Source: JACCTH01 sp036556085
Lineage (GTDB): Bacteria; Actinomycetota; Acidimicrobiia; Spongiisociales; ZC4RG35
DNA: 18,688 nucleotides
Assembly (NCBI GenBank): GCA_036556085.1
Contig: DATBKE010000009.1
Coordinates: 1 to 18,688 of the forward strand
Direction: 5' to 3'
The notes beneath the pieces were generated by a model that was not told where the DNA came from, searched no databases, and saw only the letters and a list, made by a program, of their open reading frames with translations. The position numbers were made by a program, and so were the translations under genes. The number at the start of each line of letters is the position of its first letter. The stretch's first letter is position 1. Shown here piece after piece: positions 1 through 7,779 of this stretch.

Positions 1-1
1 C

Positions 2-286
2 ACCCAGCTCTCCAGCCAGGGTCTCGACCTGGTTCTCACCGATGACGCCAAGGTGTTCCTGGCCACCAAGGGGTACGACCGGGAGATGGGTGCCCGTCCC
101 TTGCGCCGGGCCGTGCAGCGCCTACTCGAGGATCCGCTTTCCGAGCGGGTACTTCTCGGCGACTTCAAAGCCGGCTCAACAGTTCTGGTGAGCGTCGAAG
201 AGGGCGCCGAGGAGCTCTCCTTCGAGGCGGTGGAGGCAACCCCGCCCGAGCCCGCACCGTCGCCGGTAGCCGCCGTCAACGAGTAG
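2..286 (+). CDS. clpC: ClpC-type AAA+ chaperone subunit, C-terminal end (partial)
   Basis: This is the last 94 residues of a gene that begins before the window; the frame is open from base 2 to the TAG at 284-286. The peptide contains GYDREMGARPLRRAVQRLLEDPLSE, split here as GYDREMGARPLRR then AVQRLLEDPLSE. This is the conserved small C-terminal subdomain of the second AAA+ module of ClpC/ClpB, which packs between hexamer subunits. In the family, ClpC unfolds proteins in the cytosol and feeds them to ClpP. The tail after this block is short and acidic, ending in a Pro/Ala-rich stretch, which fits ClpC better than ClpB; I infer ClpC from this and from the actinobacterial context. The N-terminal domain, both Walker motifs and the ClpP-binding loop lie outside the window, so the ClpC versus ClpB call cannot be settled here. 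Confidence 0.85.
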   Translation, partial: TQLSSQGLDLVLTDDAKVFLATKGYDREMGARPLRRAVQRLLEDPLSERVLLGDFKAGSTVLVSVEEGAEELSFEAVEATPPEPAPSPVAAVNE

Positions 287-295
287 TCCATGTTT

Positions 296-378
296 CTCCC
301 CCCGCAGGGGGGAGTACCGGCGCAGCCGGGGAGGGGGGAAACGCTCGCTGGGGGAGGTAACAGCTCGCTTCGCTCGCT
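296..378. repeat. Intergenic double-hairpin repeat element with direct repeats
   Basis: The 153 bp gap after clpC holds two perfect hairpins in tandem. The first pairs CTCCCCCC (296-303) with GGGGGGAG (307-314) around the loop GCA. The second pairs CCGGC (317-321) with GCCGG (325-329) around the same GCA loop. Downstream, CGCTCGCT occurs twice (342-349 and 371-378). The first hairpin starts 9 nt after the clpC stop and could serve as its transcription end, but no T-run follows, so it is not a classical intrinsic terminator. The layout resembles short palindromic intergenic repeats that are scattered in many genomes. Only one copy is visible in this window, so its repetitive nature is inferred. 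Confidence 0.55.
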
Positions 379-424
379 ATTCTCCGGCCCCGGCGGGACA
401 AAGCGCTCGCCGACCACACCAATT

Positions 425-430
425 GGAAGG
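425..430 (+). promoter_or_regulatory. Ribosome binding site for the BMP lipoprotein gene
   Basis: GGAAGG lies 9 nt before the GTG at 440. It decides the start: an in-frame ATG at 290 would add 50 residues read from the hairpin repeat and would bury the signal peptide. Confidence 0.7.
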
Positions 431-439
431 AATACAACT

Positions 440-1609
440 GTGAGACAACACCTACGCGTGCTGTCGCTTCTGGCGGTAGCAATGCTGGTGCTGGCAGCTT
501 GTGGTGGTACTGCCGCCACGACCACTACAGCCGCGACTACGGATACCACTGAGCCAATGACCGAAACCACCGAGGCTCCCACCGAAACCACAGCGGGCGG
601 GGCGACGACGACGACGGGAGCGGCTCCTGCTGCCTGTGATGCCACCGTCGGACTCGTCTTCGACATCGGCGGGCGGGGCGACCAATCGTTCAACGACTCC
701 GCCGCTGCCGGTCTCGAACGAGCCGCCGATGAGATGGGGATCACCTTCACCGAGGCCTCGCCCAACGACGATGGCTCCAACCGGGCCGAATTGCTCCAGC
801 TCGCGGCCGATGCCAGCGACATCGTGATCGCGGTGGGCTTCCTCTTCGAGGGCGATGCTGCCGCGGCGGCGGCGGAGAACCCGGACGTCAACTTTGCGGT
901 GGTCGACTCCCCGATGCTCGACCTCACCGTTGACCCGCCGGTTCCCTACGGCGACAACTCCGCCGGATTGGTCTTCTCGGAAGAGCAAGGCTCCTTCCTG
1001 GTTGGCGCTGCTGCCGCTCTCAAGTCGGCCACTGGGACCGTTGGCTTCATCGGCGGGGTCAGTGGCGTCGGAGGTCTGATCGAGAAGTTCGAGGCTGGCT
1101 TCCAGGCCGGAGCGATGGCTGTCAATCCAGACATCGAGATCCTCAGTGAGTACATCACTGCCGCCCCTGACTTCGACGGCTTCAACGCTCCCGACCGTGC
1201 TCGCGAGATCGCTCTGGCGATGTACGACGGTGGAGCCGACATCGTCTACCACGCCGCCGGCGGCTCGGGTGCCGGCCTCTTCGAGGCCGCTTCGGTAGCA
1301 AGCGATACCTCCGGTTCGAAGGTCTGGGCTATCGGGGTCGACTCCGACCAGTACAACACTGCGGACCCGGCGGTGCAGGAGTTCATCCTCACCTCGATGC
1401 TGAAGCGGGTCGACGTCGCCGTCTTCGAGGCGATCAGGTCTCAGTGCGAAGGCACCTTCACCTCTGGACCCACCGCTTACGACCTGACGGTCGACGGGGT
1501 CGGCTACTCCACCTCAGGCGGCTTTGTCGATGACATCGCCGACCAGCTCGAGGACTTCAAGGCTCAAATCGTGAGTGGCGACATCGTCGTGCCCACCGAG
1601 CCCGCCTAA
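440..1609 (+). CDS. BMP-family nucleoside-binding lipoprotein of an ABC importer
   Basis: A 389-residue secreted lipoprotein starting at GTG 440, chosen because of the GGAAGG site and because it places a lipoprotein signal peptide at the N-terminus: a hydrophobic stretch followed by lipobox LAAC, with the lipid-modified Cys at residue 21. A Thr-rich linker of about 40 residues follows, as in many actinobacterial exported proteins. The folded part has the Med/BMP (PnrA) family marks: DIGGRGDQSFNDSAAAG near its start, a middle GFIGGVSG segment, and IGVDSDQ in the second half. Family members bind purine or pyrimidine nucleosides outside the membrane and deliver them to the permeases. The matching ATPase and two permeases follow directly. 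Substrate identity is inferred from the family. A hairpin terminator follows the stop codon, which suggests this gene is transcribed more than those behind it. Confidence 0.93.
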   Translation: MRQHLRVLSLLAVAMLVLAACGGTAATTTTAATTDTTEPMTETTEAPTETTAGGATTTTGAAPAACDATVGLVFDIGGRGDQSFNDSAAAGLERAADEMGITFTEASPNDDGSNRAELLQLAADASDIVIAVGFLFEGDAAAAAAENPDVNFAVVDSPMLDLTVDPPVPYGDNSAGLVFSEEQGSFLVGAAAALKSATGTVGFIGGVSGVGGLIEKFEAGFQAGAMAVNPDIEILSEYITAAPDFDGFNAPDRAREIALAMYDGGADIVYHAAGGSGAGLFEAASVASDTSGSKVWAIGVDSDQYNTADPAVQEFILTSMLKRVDVAVFEAIRSQCEGTFTSGPTAYDLTVDGVGYSTSGGFVDDIADQLEDFKAQIVSGDIVVPTEPA

Positions 1610-1637
1610 ACAAGTAACAACATCCAACAGCCTTGAC

Positions 1638-1676
1638 GAGCGGGACCGGCCTATTGTCCGGTCCCGCTCCCTTATT
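1638..1676 (+). terminator. Rho-independent (partial) terminator after the lipoprotein gene
   Basis: A perfect 12-bp stem, GAGCGGGACCGG (1638-1649) with CCGGTCCCGCTC (1658-1669), encloses an 8-nt loop and is followed by CCTTATTT. It sits between the binding-protein gene and the ATPase gene. As no strong promoter is evident after it, I infer partial read-through, which would set a high ratio of binding protein to transporter. Confidence 0.75.
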
Positions 1677-1690
1677 TCACGGAGGATTAG

Positions 1691-3211
1691 TTGGCGACCG
1701 CCATCGAGCTGTCAGGCATAACCAAGCGCTTTCCCGGAGTGGTTGCCAATGATCAAGTCAATCTCACGGTCGAGGAAGGTGAGATCCACGCCATCTGTGG
1801 AGAGAATGGCGCCGGCAAGTCCACCTTGATGAAGATCCTCTACGGGATGCAGCAGGCTGACTCGGGCACGATGAAAGTTCACGGCCGCGAGGTCCGGTTC
1901 GTTTCCCCCACTGAGGCGATCGCTGCCGGGATCGGCATGGTTCATCAGCACTTCATGCTCGCCGACCAGCTCACCGTGCTCGAGAACGTGATTCTCGGCG
2001 CCGAGCCGACCAAGGCTTTGGGCCGAATCGACTTCGAGAAGGCCCGGGAGCATCTCCGCGAAGTCGGTCAGGCTTACGGACTGACGATTGATCCCAACGA
2101 CCTGATCGAAGAGCTGGAAGTCGGCGAGCGCCAGCGGGTCGAGATCATCAAGGTGCTCTACCGGGGAGCCAAGATCCTCATCCTTGACGAGCCCACTGCG
2201 GTTCTGGTGCCCCAGGAGGTGGAGGAGCTCTTTCGGAACATGCGGGGCCTCAAGGAGGACGGGGCCACGATCCTTTTCATCGATCACAAACTCGACGAGG
2301 TCCTGGCCATTGCCGACACCATCACCGTTCTCCGGGATGGAAAGACCGTCGCCACCGTCAAGCCCGATGAGGTGACGGCCCACGACCTGGCCGAGCTGAT
2401 GGTGGGTTCGGAGCTGCCGACCCCGGAGACGACCGAATCCACCGTGACCGATCAGGTGGCTCTCGACGTCGACTCGGTCACGGTGCTCGATGAAGACGAG
2501 CGGGTGCTGGTGGACGATGTCACGTTCCGGATCCGCCGCGGGGAAGTGGTGGGGATCGCGGGCGTCGAGGGGAACGGCCAGTCAGAACTGCTTGACGCCA
2601 TTCTCGGGACGCGACCAGTCCATCGGGGTTCGATCCAGCTGATGGGAGAAGACATAACCCTATTGCCGGTCAGGGAGAGGCGAGAGCGCGGGATCGGCTA
2701 CATCCCTCAGGATCGGCAACAGGAGGGTCTTCTGCTCACCGCCCCCCTTTGGGAGAACGCAGCGCTGGGGCATCAGACTAAAGCGCCCTTCGCCAAAGGA
2801 CTCTTCATCGACCGGGCAGGTAGCAAGGAGCGCACCGAGCACATTCGCGACGAGTTCGACGTCCGCACTCCCAACGTCGATGTTCATGCTCATGCCCTCT
2901 CGGGCGGGAACCAGCAGAAGCTGATCGTCGGCCGGGAGATGACTGCTGAGCCGATTGTCCTCCTCGCCGCCCATCCCACTCGCGGCATTGACGTCGGCGC
3001 CCAGGGCGAGGTCTGGGATGACATCAGGCTGGCACGTTCCAAGGGGATGGCGACGCTCTTGATCTCCGCCGATCTCGACGAGCTGATTGGCTTATCCGAC
3101 ACCATTGTCGTGATGCTCCGGGGAAGGCTCGTGGCCACGCTTGATCCGGCCAAGGTGACTCCTCGCGAGCTCGGGGCTTACATGACCGGCGCCAAGGAAG
3201 GGGCGGCGTGA
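1691..3211 (+). CDS. Nucleoside ABC importer, duplicated ATP-binding protein (YufO/RbsA-like)
   Basis: A 506-residue cytoplasmic ATPase with two fused nucleotide-binding domains, the usual size for this family. It starts with TTG at 1691, preceded by GGAGG (1681-1685). The first domain has Walker A GENGAGKST (K43), a signature LEVGERQRVEI and Walker B ILILDEPTAVL. The second has a degenerate Walker A, GVEGNGQSE (from residue 291, no Lys), a full LSGGNQQK signature and PTRGIDVGAQ. This pairing of one active and one degenerate site is standard for carbohydrate/nucleoside (CUT2/BMP type) importers. It powers uptake through the two permeases encoded next; its stop overlaps the GTG of the first permease by 4 nt (GTGA), so translation is probably coupled. 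Confidence 0.95.
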   Translation: MATAIELSGITKRFPGVVANDQVNLTVEEGEIHAICGENGAGKSTLMKILYGMQQADSGTMKVHGREVRFVSPTEAIAAGIGMVHQHFMLADQLTVLENVILGAEPTKALGRIDFEKAREHLREVGQAYGLTIDPNDLIEELEVGERQRVEIIKVLYRGAKILILDEPTAVLVPQEVEELFRNMRGLKEDGATILFIDHKLDEVLAIADTITVLRDGKTVATVKPDEVTAHDLAELMVGSELPTPETTESTVTDQVALDVDSVTVLDEDERVLVDDVTFRIRRGEVVGIAGVEGNGQSELLDAILGTRPVHRGSIQLMGEDITLLPVRERRERGIGYIPQDRQQEGLLLTAPLWENAALGHQTKAPFAKGLFIDRAGSKERTEHIRDEFDVRTPNVDVHAHALSGGNQQKLIVGREMTAEPIVLLAAHPTRGIDVGAQGEVWDDIRLARSKGMATLLISADLDELIGLSDTIVVMLRGRLVATLDPAKVTPRELGAYMTGAKEGAA

Positions 3212-4338
3212 ATATTTCGCGCCGAATTTTGTTGACGCTGGCTGCTCCAGTCGTTGCGCTGATCTTTGCCTTGGCGATGTCGTCGGTGGTCTTGATTTTC
3301 TCGGGCAGCAATCCGCTCGAAGCCTTCGCCGACATGATCGGTCACGCCAGCCGCCTCGAGACCATGGTCGACATCCTCAACCGCGCCACGCCGCTCTACA
3401 TCGCCGGCGTTGCGGTGGCGATCGGCTTCCGGATGAACCTTTTCAACATCGGGGTCGAAGGTCAATATCTCCTGGCGGCGTTGGTGGCAGCCCATCTGGG
3501 CGCCCTGGTCAATCTGCCCGGTCCGCTCCGAATCCTCTTCATCCTGGTAGTGGCGATGGCAGTGGGAGGTGCCTACTCGGGATTCGCCGGAGTGCTGAAG
3601 GTGACCCGCGGTATCAACGAAGTGATCTCGACGATCATGCTCAATGCGATCGCCATCACTGGCCTGATTGCCTACCTAATTCGACAATGGCAGGCCGGCG
3701 GGGGGATCCAGTCGGGAGTCGGACGGGTGGGGACGACGCCCATCCCGGAATCAGGTTTGATTCCCAACCTCAATTCGGTGCTCGAATTTTTCACCCGCGA
3801 GATACGTCAGGGAAAACAACTTACCGGTGTGCTCGTGGTCGCCATTCTGGTGGGCATCGGTTATCACGTTTTGGTTAACCGAACCCGATTTGGCTTCGAC
3901 CTGCGTGCCACCGGTATCAATCCCTTCGCCGCCCAGGTAGGGGGAGTTCCCGCCAAACGGATGGTGGTGAGCGCCATGGTGCTATCCGGAGCGGTCGCCG
4001 GCCTGGTGGGGATGGCCGAGATCAACCACGTGGGTTTCTTTCCCGCCAACCCGATCAAAGGCCTCGGGTTCACGGGGATCGCGACGGCTCTGCTGGGGCG
4101 CAATCACCCGGCGGGCATCATCTTGTCGGCTCTGATCTTTGCTTTTCTCGACGTCTCCTCTGGCGTCCTCCAGTTCACGGGCGCCGCCTCCCGGGAGATA
4201 GTGGTCATCATGCAGGGGGTCATCATCCTGGCCGCGGTTGTTGCCTACGAAGTGGCCAGCAGGGCGCGTGAGCGTCAGGAGGCGAAGTCGGCTGCGGAAG
4301 CGCTGGGAGACATCAAGCCCTCCGAGGAGGCGGCGTGA
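3208..4338 (+). CDS. Nucleoside ABC importer permease 1 (YufP-like)
   Basis: A 376-residue integral membrane protein of the BPD_transp_2 family. It starts with GTG 3208, with a GGAAGGGG stretch just upstream in the end of the ATPase gene. Strongly hydrophobic segments span the protein from residue 8 to about 355. The family segment FRMNLFNIGVEGQYLLAAL is near residue 70, followed by a GINEVISTIMLN block and an RATGINPFAAQVGGV cytoplasmic loop that normally docks on the ATPase. In the family, two different permeases of this type form one channel, and the partner is encoded next with a 4-nt overlap (GTGA at 4335). The C-terminal 25 residues are charged and cytoplasmic. The role as a nucleoside channel is inferred from the neighbouring BMP protein. 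Confidence 0.93.
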   Translation: MNISRRILLTLAAPVVALIFALAMSSVVLIFSGSNPLEAFADMIGHASRLETMVDILNRATPLYIAGVAVAIGFRMNLFNIGVEGQYLLAALVAAHLGALVNLPGPLRILFILVVAMAVGGAYSGFAGVLKVTRGINEVISTIMLNAIAITGLIAYLIRQWQAGGGIQSGVGRVGTTPIPESGLIPNLNSVLEFFTREIRQGKQLTGVLVVAILVGIGYHVLVNRTRFGFDLRATGINPFAAQVGGVPAKRMVVSAMVLSGAVAGLVGMAEINHVGFFPANPIKGLGFTGIATALLGRNHPAGIILSALIFAFLDVSSGVLQFTGAASREIVVIMQGVIILAAVVAYEVASRARERQEAKSAAEALGDIKPSEEAA

Positions 4339-5588
4339 ACTTTGGCAAGCTTCCCGCCTGGCTGCGCTGGGCGCTCTACGCCGCGGTCGGTGTGCTGGTC
4401 CTCACCATCGTCCAGCGCTTCGACGAGACCCGGAGTCTCACGGCGGCTGGGTCCTCTCAATCGATGCTGCGCTGGGCGGTCCCGATCCTCCTCGCCGGCC
4501 TGGGCGGACTCTTCTCGGAACGAGCGGGCGTCATCAATATCGGCCTCGAAGGGATGATGATCCTCGGCACCTGGTTCGGTGCGTGGGGCGCGGTGGTGTA
4601 CGGGCCCTGGTGGGGGATCGTGTTAGCGGTGGCAGCAGGGGCCGTGGGCGGCCTGCTTCACGCCATCGCCACCGTCACCTTTGGTGTCGACCACGTCATC
4701 TCGGGGGTGGCAATCAACATTCTCGCCCCGGGCATCACCCGTTTTCTCTCCTCTGAGATCCTGACAACTCTCCCCGGTGGATCCATCACCCAATCTCCCC
4801 GCGTTCCCGGCGTCGGCACTTTCACCCTGCCCATCCTCGGTGGGGGCAGCATCGGCACCTGGCAGAGCCCGGACTTCTTTGGCTGGTTGGCGAGTCGAGA
4901 GATATTCCTCATCTCCGACATCGCCAGTATCGCCAAAGGCCTGGTTACCCGGATCTCCTGGATCTCGCTGATCGCTTTGCTGCTCGTGCCCTTCACCGCC
5001 TGGTTGCTCTGGCGCACCCGGTTCGGTCTCAGGCTCCGGATCTGCGGTGAGAGACCGCAGGCCGGAGAGGCCCAAGGAATCAACGTCTATCGCTTTAAGT
5101 ACATCGGCGTCGTCATCAGCGGAGCGCTCTCTGGCCTGGCAGGTGCCTTTATCGCCAGCCCCGAGCTATCCGGGATCTACCTCGAGGGACAAACGACCGG
5201 ACGCGGCTTTATTGGTCTGGCGGCATTGATCTTTGGTAACTGGAAGCCATTCGGAGTTCTGGGTGGAGCACTCCTTTTCGGTTACCCCTTCGGGATTGGC
5301 CTCCGCGATCTCGACGGCAGCGCCTCCCACTCTCTGATCCTGGTCAACGCCATCGGATTGGCGGCCGTGGCGATTTGGGCGGCGACGAGGGGGAAGCGAA
5401 GCGACGCCGTTCTGGCCCTGGTACTCGGGCTGGGGGCGGCGGCGTGGTACCTGACCTCCGACACCCTGCCCGACGTGTGGATCAATATCCTCCCGTTTGT
5501 CATTGTCTTGATCGTGCTGGTCTTCTTCGCCCAAAGGTTGAGGGCGCCGGCGGCGGACGGTCTTCGCTACCGCAAGGGTGAGAATTGA
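4335..5588 (+). CDS. Nucleoside ABC importer permease 2 (YufQ-like)
   Basis: A 417-residue multi-pass membrane protein, the second permease of the importer. Its start at GTG 4335 has GAGGAGG a few bases upstream. Family marks include VINIGLEGMMILGTWFGAW near residue 70, a VDHVISGVAINILAPG block, and the docking-loop sequence CGERPQAGEAQGINVYRFK near residue 236, followed by SGALSGLAGAF. It is longer than many relatives because of an additional pair of hydrophobic segments at the C-terminus (about residues 345-400), ending in a short charged tail. Its stop codon overlaps the TTG start proposed for the P450 gene by 4 nt (TTGA), so the P450 belongs to the same transcript. Confidence 0.93.
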   Translation: MNFGKLPAWLRWALYAAVGVLVLTIVQRFDETRSLTAAGSSQSMLRWAVPILLAGLGGLFSERAGVINIGLEGMMILGTWFGAWGAVVYGPWWGIVLAVAAGAVGGLLHAIATVTFGVDHVISGVAINILAPGITRFLSSEILTTLPGGSITQSPRVPGVGTFTLPILGGGSIGTWQSPDFFGWLASREIFLISDIASIAKGLVTRISWISLIALLLVPFTAWLLWRTRFGLRLRICGERPQAGEAQGINVYRFKYIGVVISGALSGLAGAFIASPELSGIYLEGQTTGRGFIGLAALIFGNWKPFGVLGGALLFGYPFGIGLRDLDGSASHSLILVNAIGLAAVAIWAATRGKRSDAVLALVLGLGAAAWYLTSDTLPDVWINILPFVIVLIVLVFFAQRLRAPAADGLRYRKGEN

Positions 5589-6826
5589 TCGAAGGGAGGA
5601 CCGACCTGGCGGATTTTGACCCCTATTCGAGCGCCTTCCAGCACAATCCCTATCCGGTTTACGCCCGCCTCCGGAACGAGCGTCCAGTCTTTTACGACCC
5701 CGATTGGGAGCTGACTTTTTTCACCCGGCACGCCGACGTGTCCGGGATGCTCAAGGATCGGCGGTTCGGGCGCGACATTCGGGGCGTCGCCGGAGACATC
5801 GACCCTCGACTCTACGCCCGCAACTATCCCGATCATCTCCCCACCTGGAATCGATACATCAGAGGCTCGTTCATCGACCTCGAACCGCCCCGGCACACCC
5901 GCCTCCGACGTCTGGTGCAGTGGGCTTTCACCCGGCGGTCGACGGAGACCTATCGCCCTCGCCTCGAGGCGACGGCGGCGGAGGCCATCGAGACCGCCAT
6001 CGAGCGGGGAGCGATGGAGGCCATTTCCGAATACGCCACTCCGATCCCGCTGGTGATGATCGCCGACCTTCTCGGGATCCCTCAGGAAGAGCAACCTCAA
6101 CTGGTTTCCTGGTCGCACGACATCGTCAGAGTCTTCGACCAGGGCTGCACCGCCGAGGAGGGAGCCAGGGCCGAACAGGCCGTCATGGCCTTCGTCGACT
6201 ATGTCCGCCAGGTTCTCGCCGAGAGAAGGCGCAACCCGGGCACCGATCTGATTTCGTCGCTGATCGCGGCCGACCACGAGGGAGATCGCCTCGACGACGA
6301 GGAGCTGATCGCAACCTGCATTTTGACTCTCAACGCCGGCCACGAAGCGACCGTCCACGCCATCGGCAACGGCCTCCTGGCACTCGCTTCCGACCCCGAG
6401 CAGTTCGAGGTCCTCAAGAGCGATCCGATCGGGCTGGCGAGCCAAGCTAGCGACGAAATCTTGCGCTTCGACTCACCCCTGCAAATGTTCGAACGCTGGG
6501 TCCTGGCCGATCTCGACTGGTCGGGGACAGAACTCGAGCACGGGACCAAGGTGGGACTCCTCTTCGGCTCCGCTAACCACGATGAGTCGGTCTTCACCGA
6601 ACCGGAGCGTCTTGAGCTCCTTCGGACGGAGAATCCTCATGTCTCGTTCGGCGGCGGGGTTCACTATTGCGTTGGTGCCCCCCTCGCCAAGGTCGAGCTG
6701 GAAATTGCCTTCGCCGCTTTCGCCTCGCGGATCGAGAAATTTGAATTGAACGGCGAGCCGGAGCGGGTTCGGTCGCTGGTCTTTCGAGGGGTGCGAACCC
6801 TTCCCTTGGCCCTCAGCCCCCGGTAG
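5585..6826 (+). CDS. Cytochrome P450 monooxygenase
   Basis: A 413-residue soluble bacterial P450, the usual length. It begins with the typical FDPYSSAFQHNPYPVYARLR. The I-helix has AGHEAT (residues 251-256), where the oxygen-activating acid/Thr pair normally lies; the K-helix ExxR is E291-I-L-R294; the haem loop is FGGGVHYCVG with the thiolate ligand Cys362. All core elements are intact, so the enzyme should be active. The substrate is unknown, and no ferredoxin or reductase gene is nearby. TTG 5585 overlaps the permease stop and makes it the last gene of the nucleoside importer unit. A strong AAGGGAGG (5592-5599) inside the reading frame, 6 nt before an in-frame CTG (5606), offers an alternative start seven codons later. 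Its 3' end overlaps the convergent gene by 14 bp. Confidence 0.92.
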   Translation: MIEGRTDLADFDPYSSAFQHNPYPVYARLRNERPVFYDPDWELTFFTRHADVSGMLKDRRFGRDIRGVAGDIDPRLYARNYPDHLPTWNRYIRGSFIDLEPPRHTRLRRLVQWAFTRRSTETYRPRLEATAAEAIETAIERGAMEAISEYATPIPLVMIADLLGIPQEEQPQLVSWSHDIVRVFDQGCTAEEGARAEQAVMAFVDYVRQVLAERRRNPGTDLISSLIAADHEGDRLDDEELIATCILTLNAGHEATVHAIGNGLLALASDPEQFEVLKSDPIGLASQASDEILRFDSPLQMFERWVLADLDWSGTELEHGTKVGLLFGSANHDESVFTEPERLELLRTENPHVSFGGGVHYCVGAPLAKVELEIAFAAFASRIEKFELNGEPERVRSLVFRGVRTLPLALSPR

Positions 6827-7763
6827 TAGTGGTGGTGTCGTCGGTCGAGGTGGTGTTGGTGGCGGTCTCCGCTGGCCGCCCCACGATGGTGATCTCTTCG
6901 ATGGCCAGCTCGTCAAACGGCTCCGTACCCTCCACCACCTCTGCTTGATAGACGCTCTGGACAGTGATGACGATGAAGTTGGCACGAATCGTGGCGAAGT
7001 CGAAACCCTGTTCGCCCGGGGCATCCTGCAACTCCTGGGGAACGACAAACGGGTTGCCTTCTGCTTCGATGGTGATGCCCTTGGCGCGGTAATTGCGGCG
7101 GAACCGGGCCTCATCCTCGAGGTTGAGCCAGATGATCCTGGTCACCTCCATCGGCTGTGGGAACGTGAGTCGGATCTCAACTTCCTTTTCGCCCTCGGGT
7201 AGCTCGTTGTAATTGACCTGGAACGAGCCAGCGTTGCCATCGATGAGGTTGGTACACGAGAAATCTCCACCGAGCCCCTCTGGAACACAAGAGGCAGTGA
7301 GAATGTCGAGCGGAGCGGGATTCTCGACCTGGACGGCGCCAGCGGTAGTCGTGCTGGCGTCGGATGCCAACGTGGTGGCGGTCGTCTCGTCGTCGCCATT
7401 GATCAGATTGATCAAGACCGCGATGATTACCACCAGGGCAATGAGACCGAACAGCGCTCCCAGAGCGCGGACCCCGGCGGTGCTCTGCACGGCGGGCCGA
7501 GGTGCGGTTGGCAGCGGACCCTGGCGGAGTCGGGCCCCACACTCCTCGCAGTGACGATTGGTCGAAGGGTTGGGAGCGCCACACGATGGACACAGAGTCG
7601 GCTCGCCCCGCGCTGTCCGCGGTGGAGGGGGGCCTTCTTCTAGGTCGAACTCCTCGTACTCATCTTCGTCTTTACCCAGGGTGTCGACCCAACTGCCGCA
7701 AGTGGGACAGAACTCCTCGTCGACCACGGTCGCACCACAGTTGTCACACACATAACGGGCCAT
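6813..7763 (-). CDS. Double zinc-ribbon, single-TM protein with extracytoplasmic discoidin-like domain
   Basis: A 316-residue protein read from ATG 7763. The N-terminus carries two zinc-ribbon knuckle pairs: C6/C9 with C19/C22, and C58/C61 with C72/C75, joined by an acidic Asp/Glu-rich linker. A membrane segment follows at about residues 98-121, then a Thr/Ser-rich linker. Residues about 150-296 form a beta-rich domain with two Cys (in TASCVPEG and FSCTN) and a VTRIIWLN-like strand; I read this as a discoidin/NADase-type glycan-binding-like fold. The tail is Thr-rich. The layout (cytoplasmic zinc ribbons, outside sugar-binding-like domain) fits a membrane sensor or scaffold, but no function is established. 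It converges with the P450 gene (14 bp overlap) and diverges from the small membrane protein gene across 24 bp. Confidence 0.85.
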   Translation of the reverse strand: MARYVCDNCGATVVDEEFCPTCGSWVDTLGKDEDEYEEFDLEEGPPPPRTARGEPTLCPSCGAPNPSTNRHCEECGARLRQGPLPTAPRPAVQSTAGVRALGALFGLIALVVIIAVLINLINGDDETTATTLASDASTTTAGAVQVENPAPLDILTASCVPEGLGGDFSCTNLIDGNAGSFQVNYNELPEGEKEVEIRLTFPQPMEVTRIIWLNLEDEARFRRNYRAKGITIEAEGNPFVVPQELQDAPGEQGFDFATIRANFIVITVQSVYQAEVVEGTEPFDELAIEEITIVGRPAETATNTTSTDDTTTTTGG

Positions 7764-7772
7764 TGGGGCCGG

Positions 7773-7779
7773 TATTGTG
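7773..7779. promoter_or_regulatory. Candidate bidirectional -10 region in a 24-bp divergent gap
   Basis: TATTGT (7773-7778) lies 9 nt before ATG 7788 on the plus strand. On the minus strand, CACAAT (7779-7774) lies 10 nt before ATG 7763. Both genes would be transcribed with almost no leader. I see no good -35 on either side, so the call rests on the -10 elements and their spacing. Confidence 0.4.

Noticed and set aside
290..439. Longer version of the BMP protein starting at ATG 290
   Set aside because: The 50 added residues come from the hairpin repeat and would hide the lipoprotein signal peptide; GTG 440 has a good ribosome site.
452..1252. Long minus-strand frame opposite the BMP gene
   Set aside because: It mirrors the codon pattern of a high-GC gene on the other strand, has low-complexity Arg/Gly content and matches no known domain.
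2210..2230. Importer ATPase Walker B region reading AVLVPQE instead of the common AVLTPQE
   Set aside because: The Thr-to-Val change is outside the catalytic residues and is not evidence for a broken site.
5567..6445. 292-residue minus-strand frame opposite the P450 gene
   Set aside because: A typical antisense shadow of a high-GC coding region; the plus strand carries all P450 motifs.
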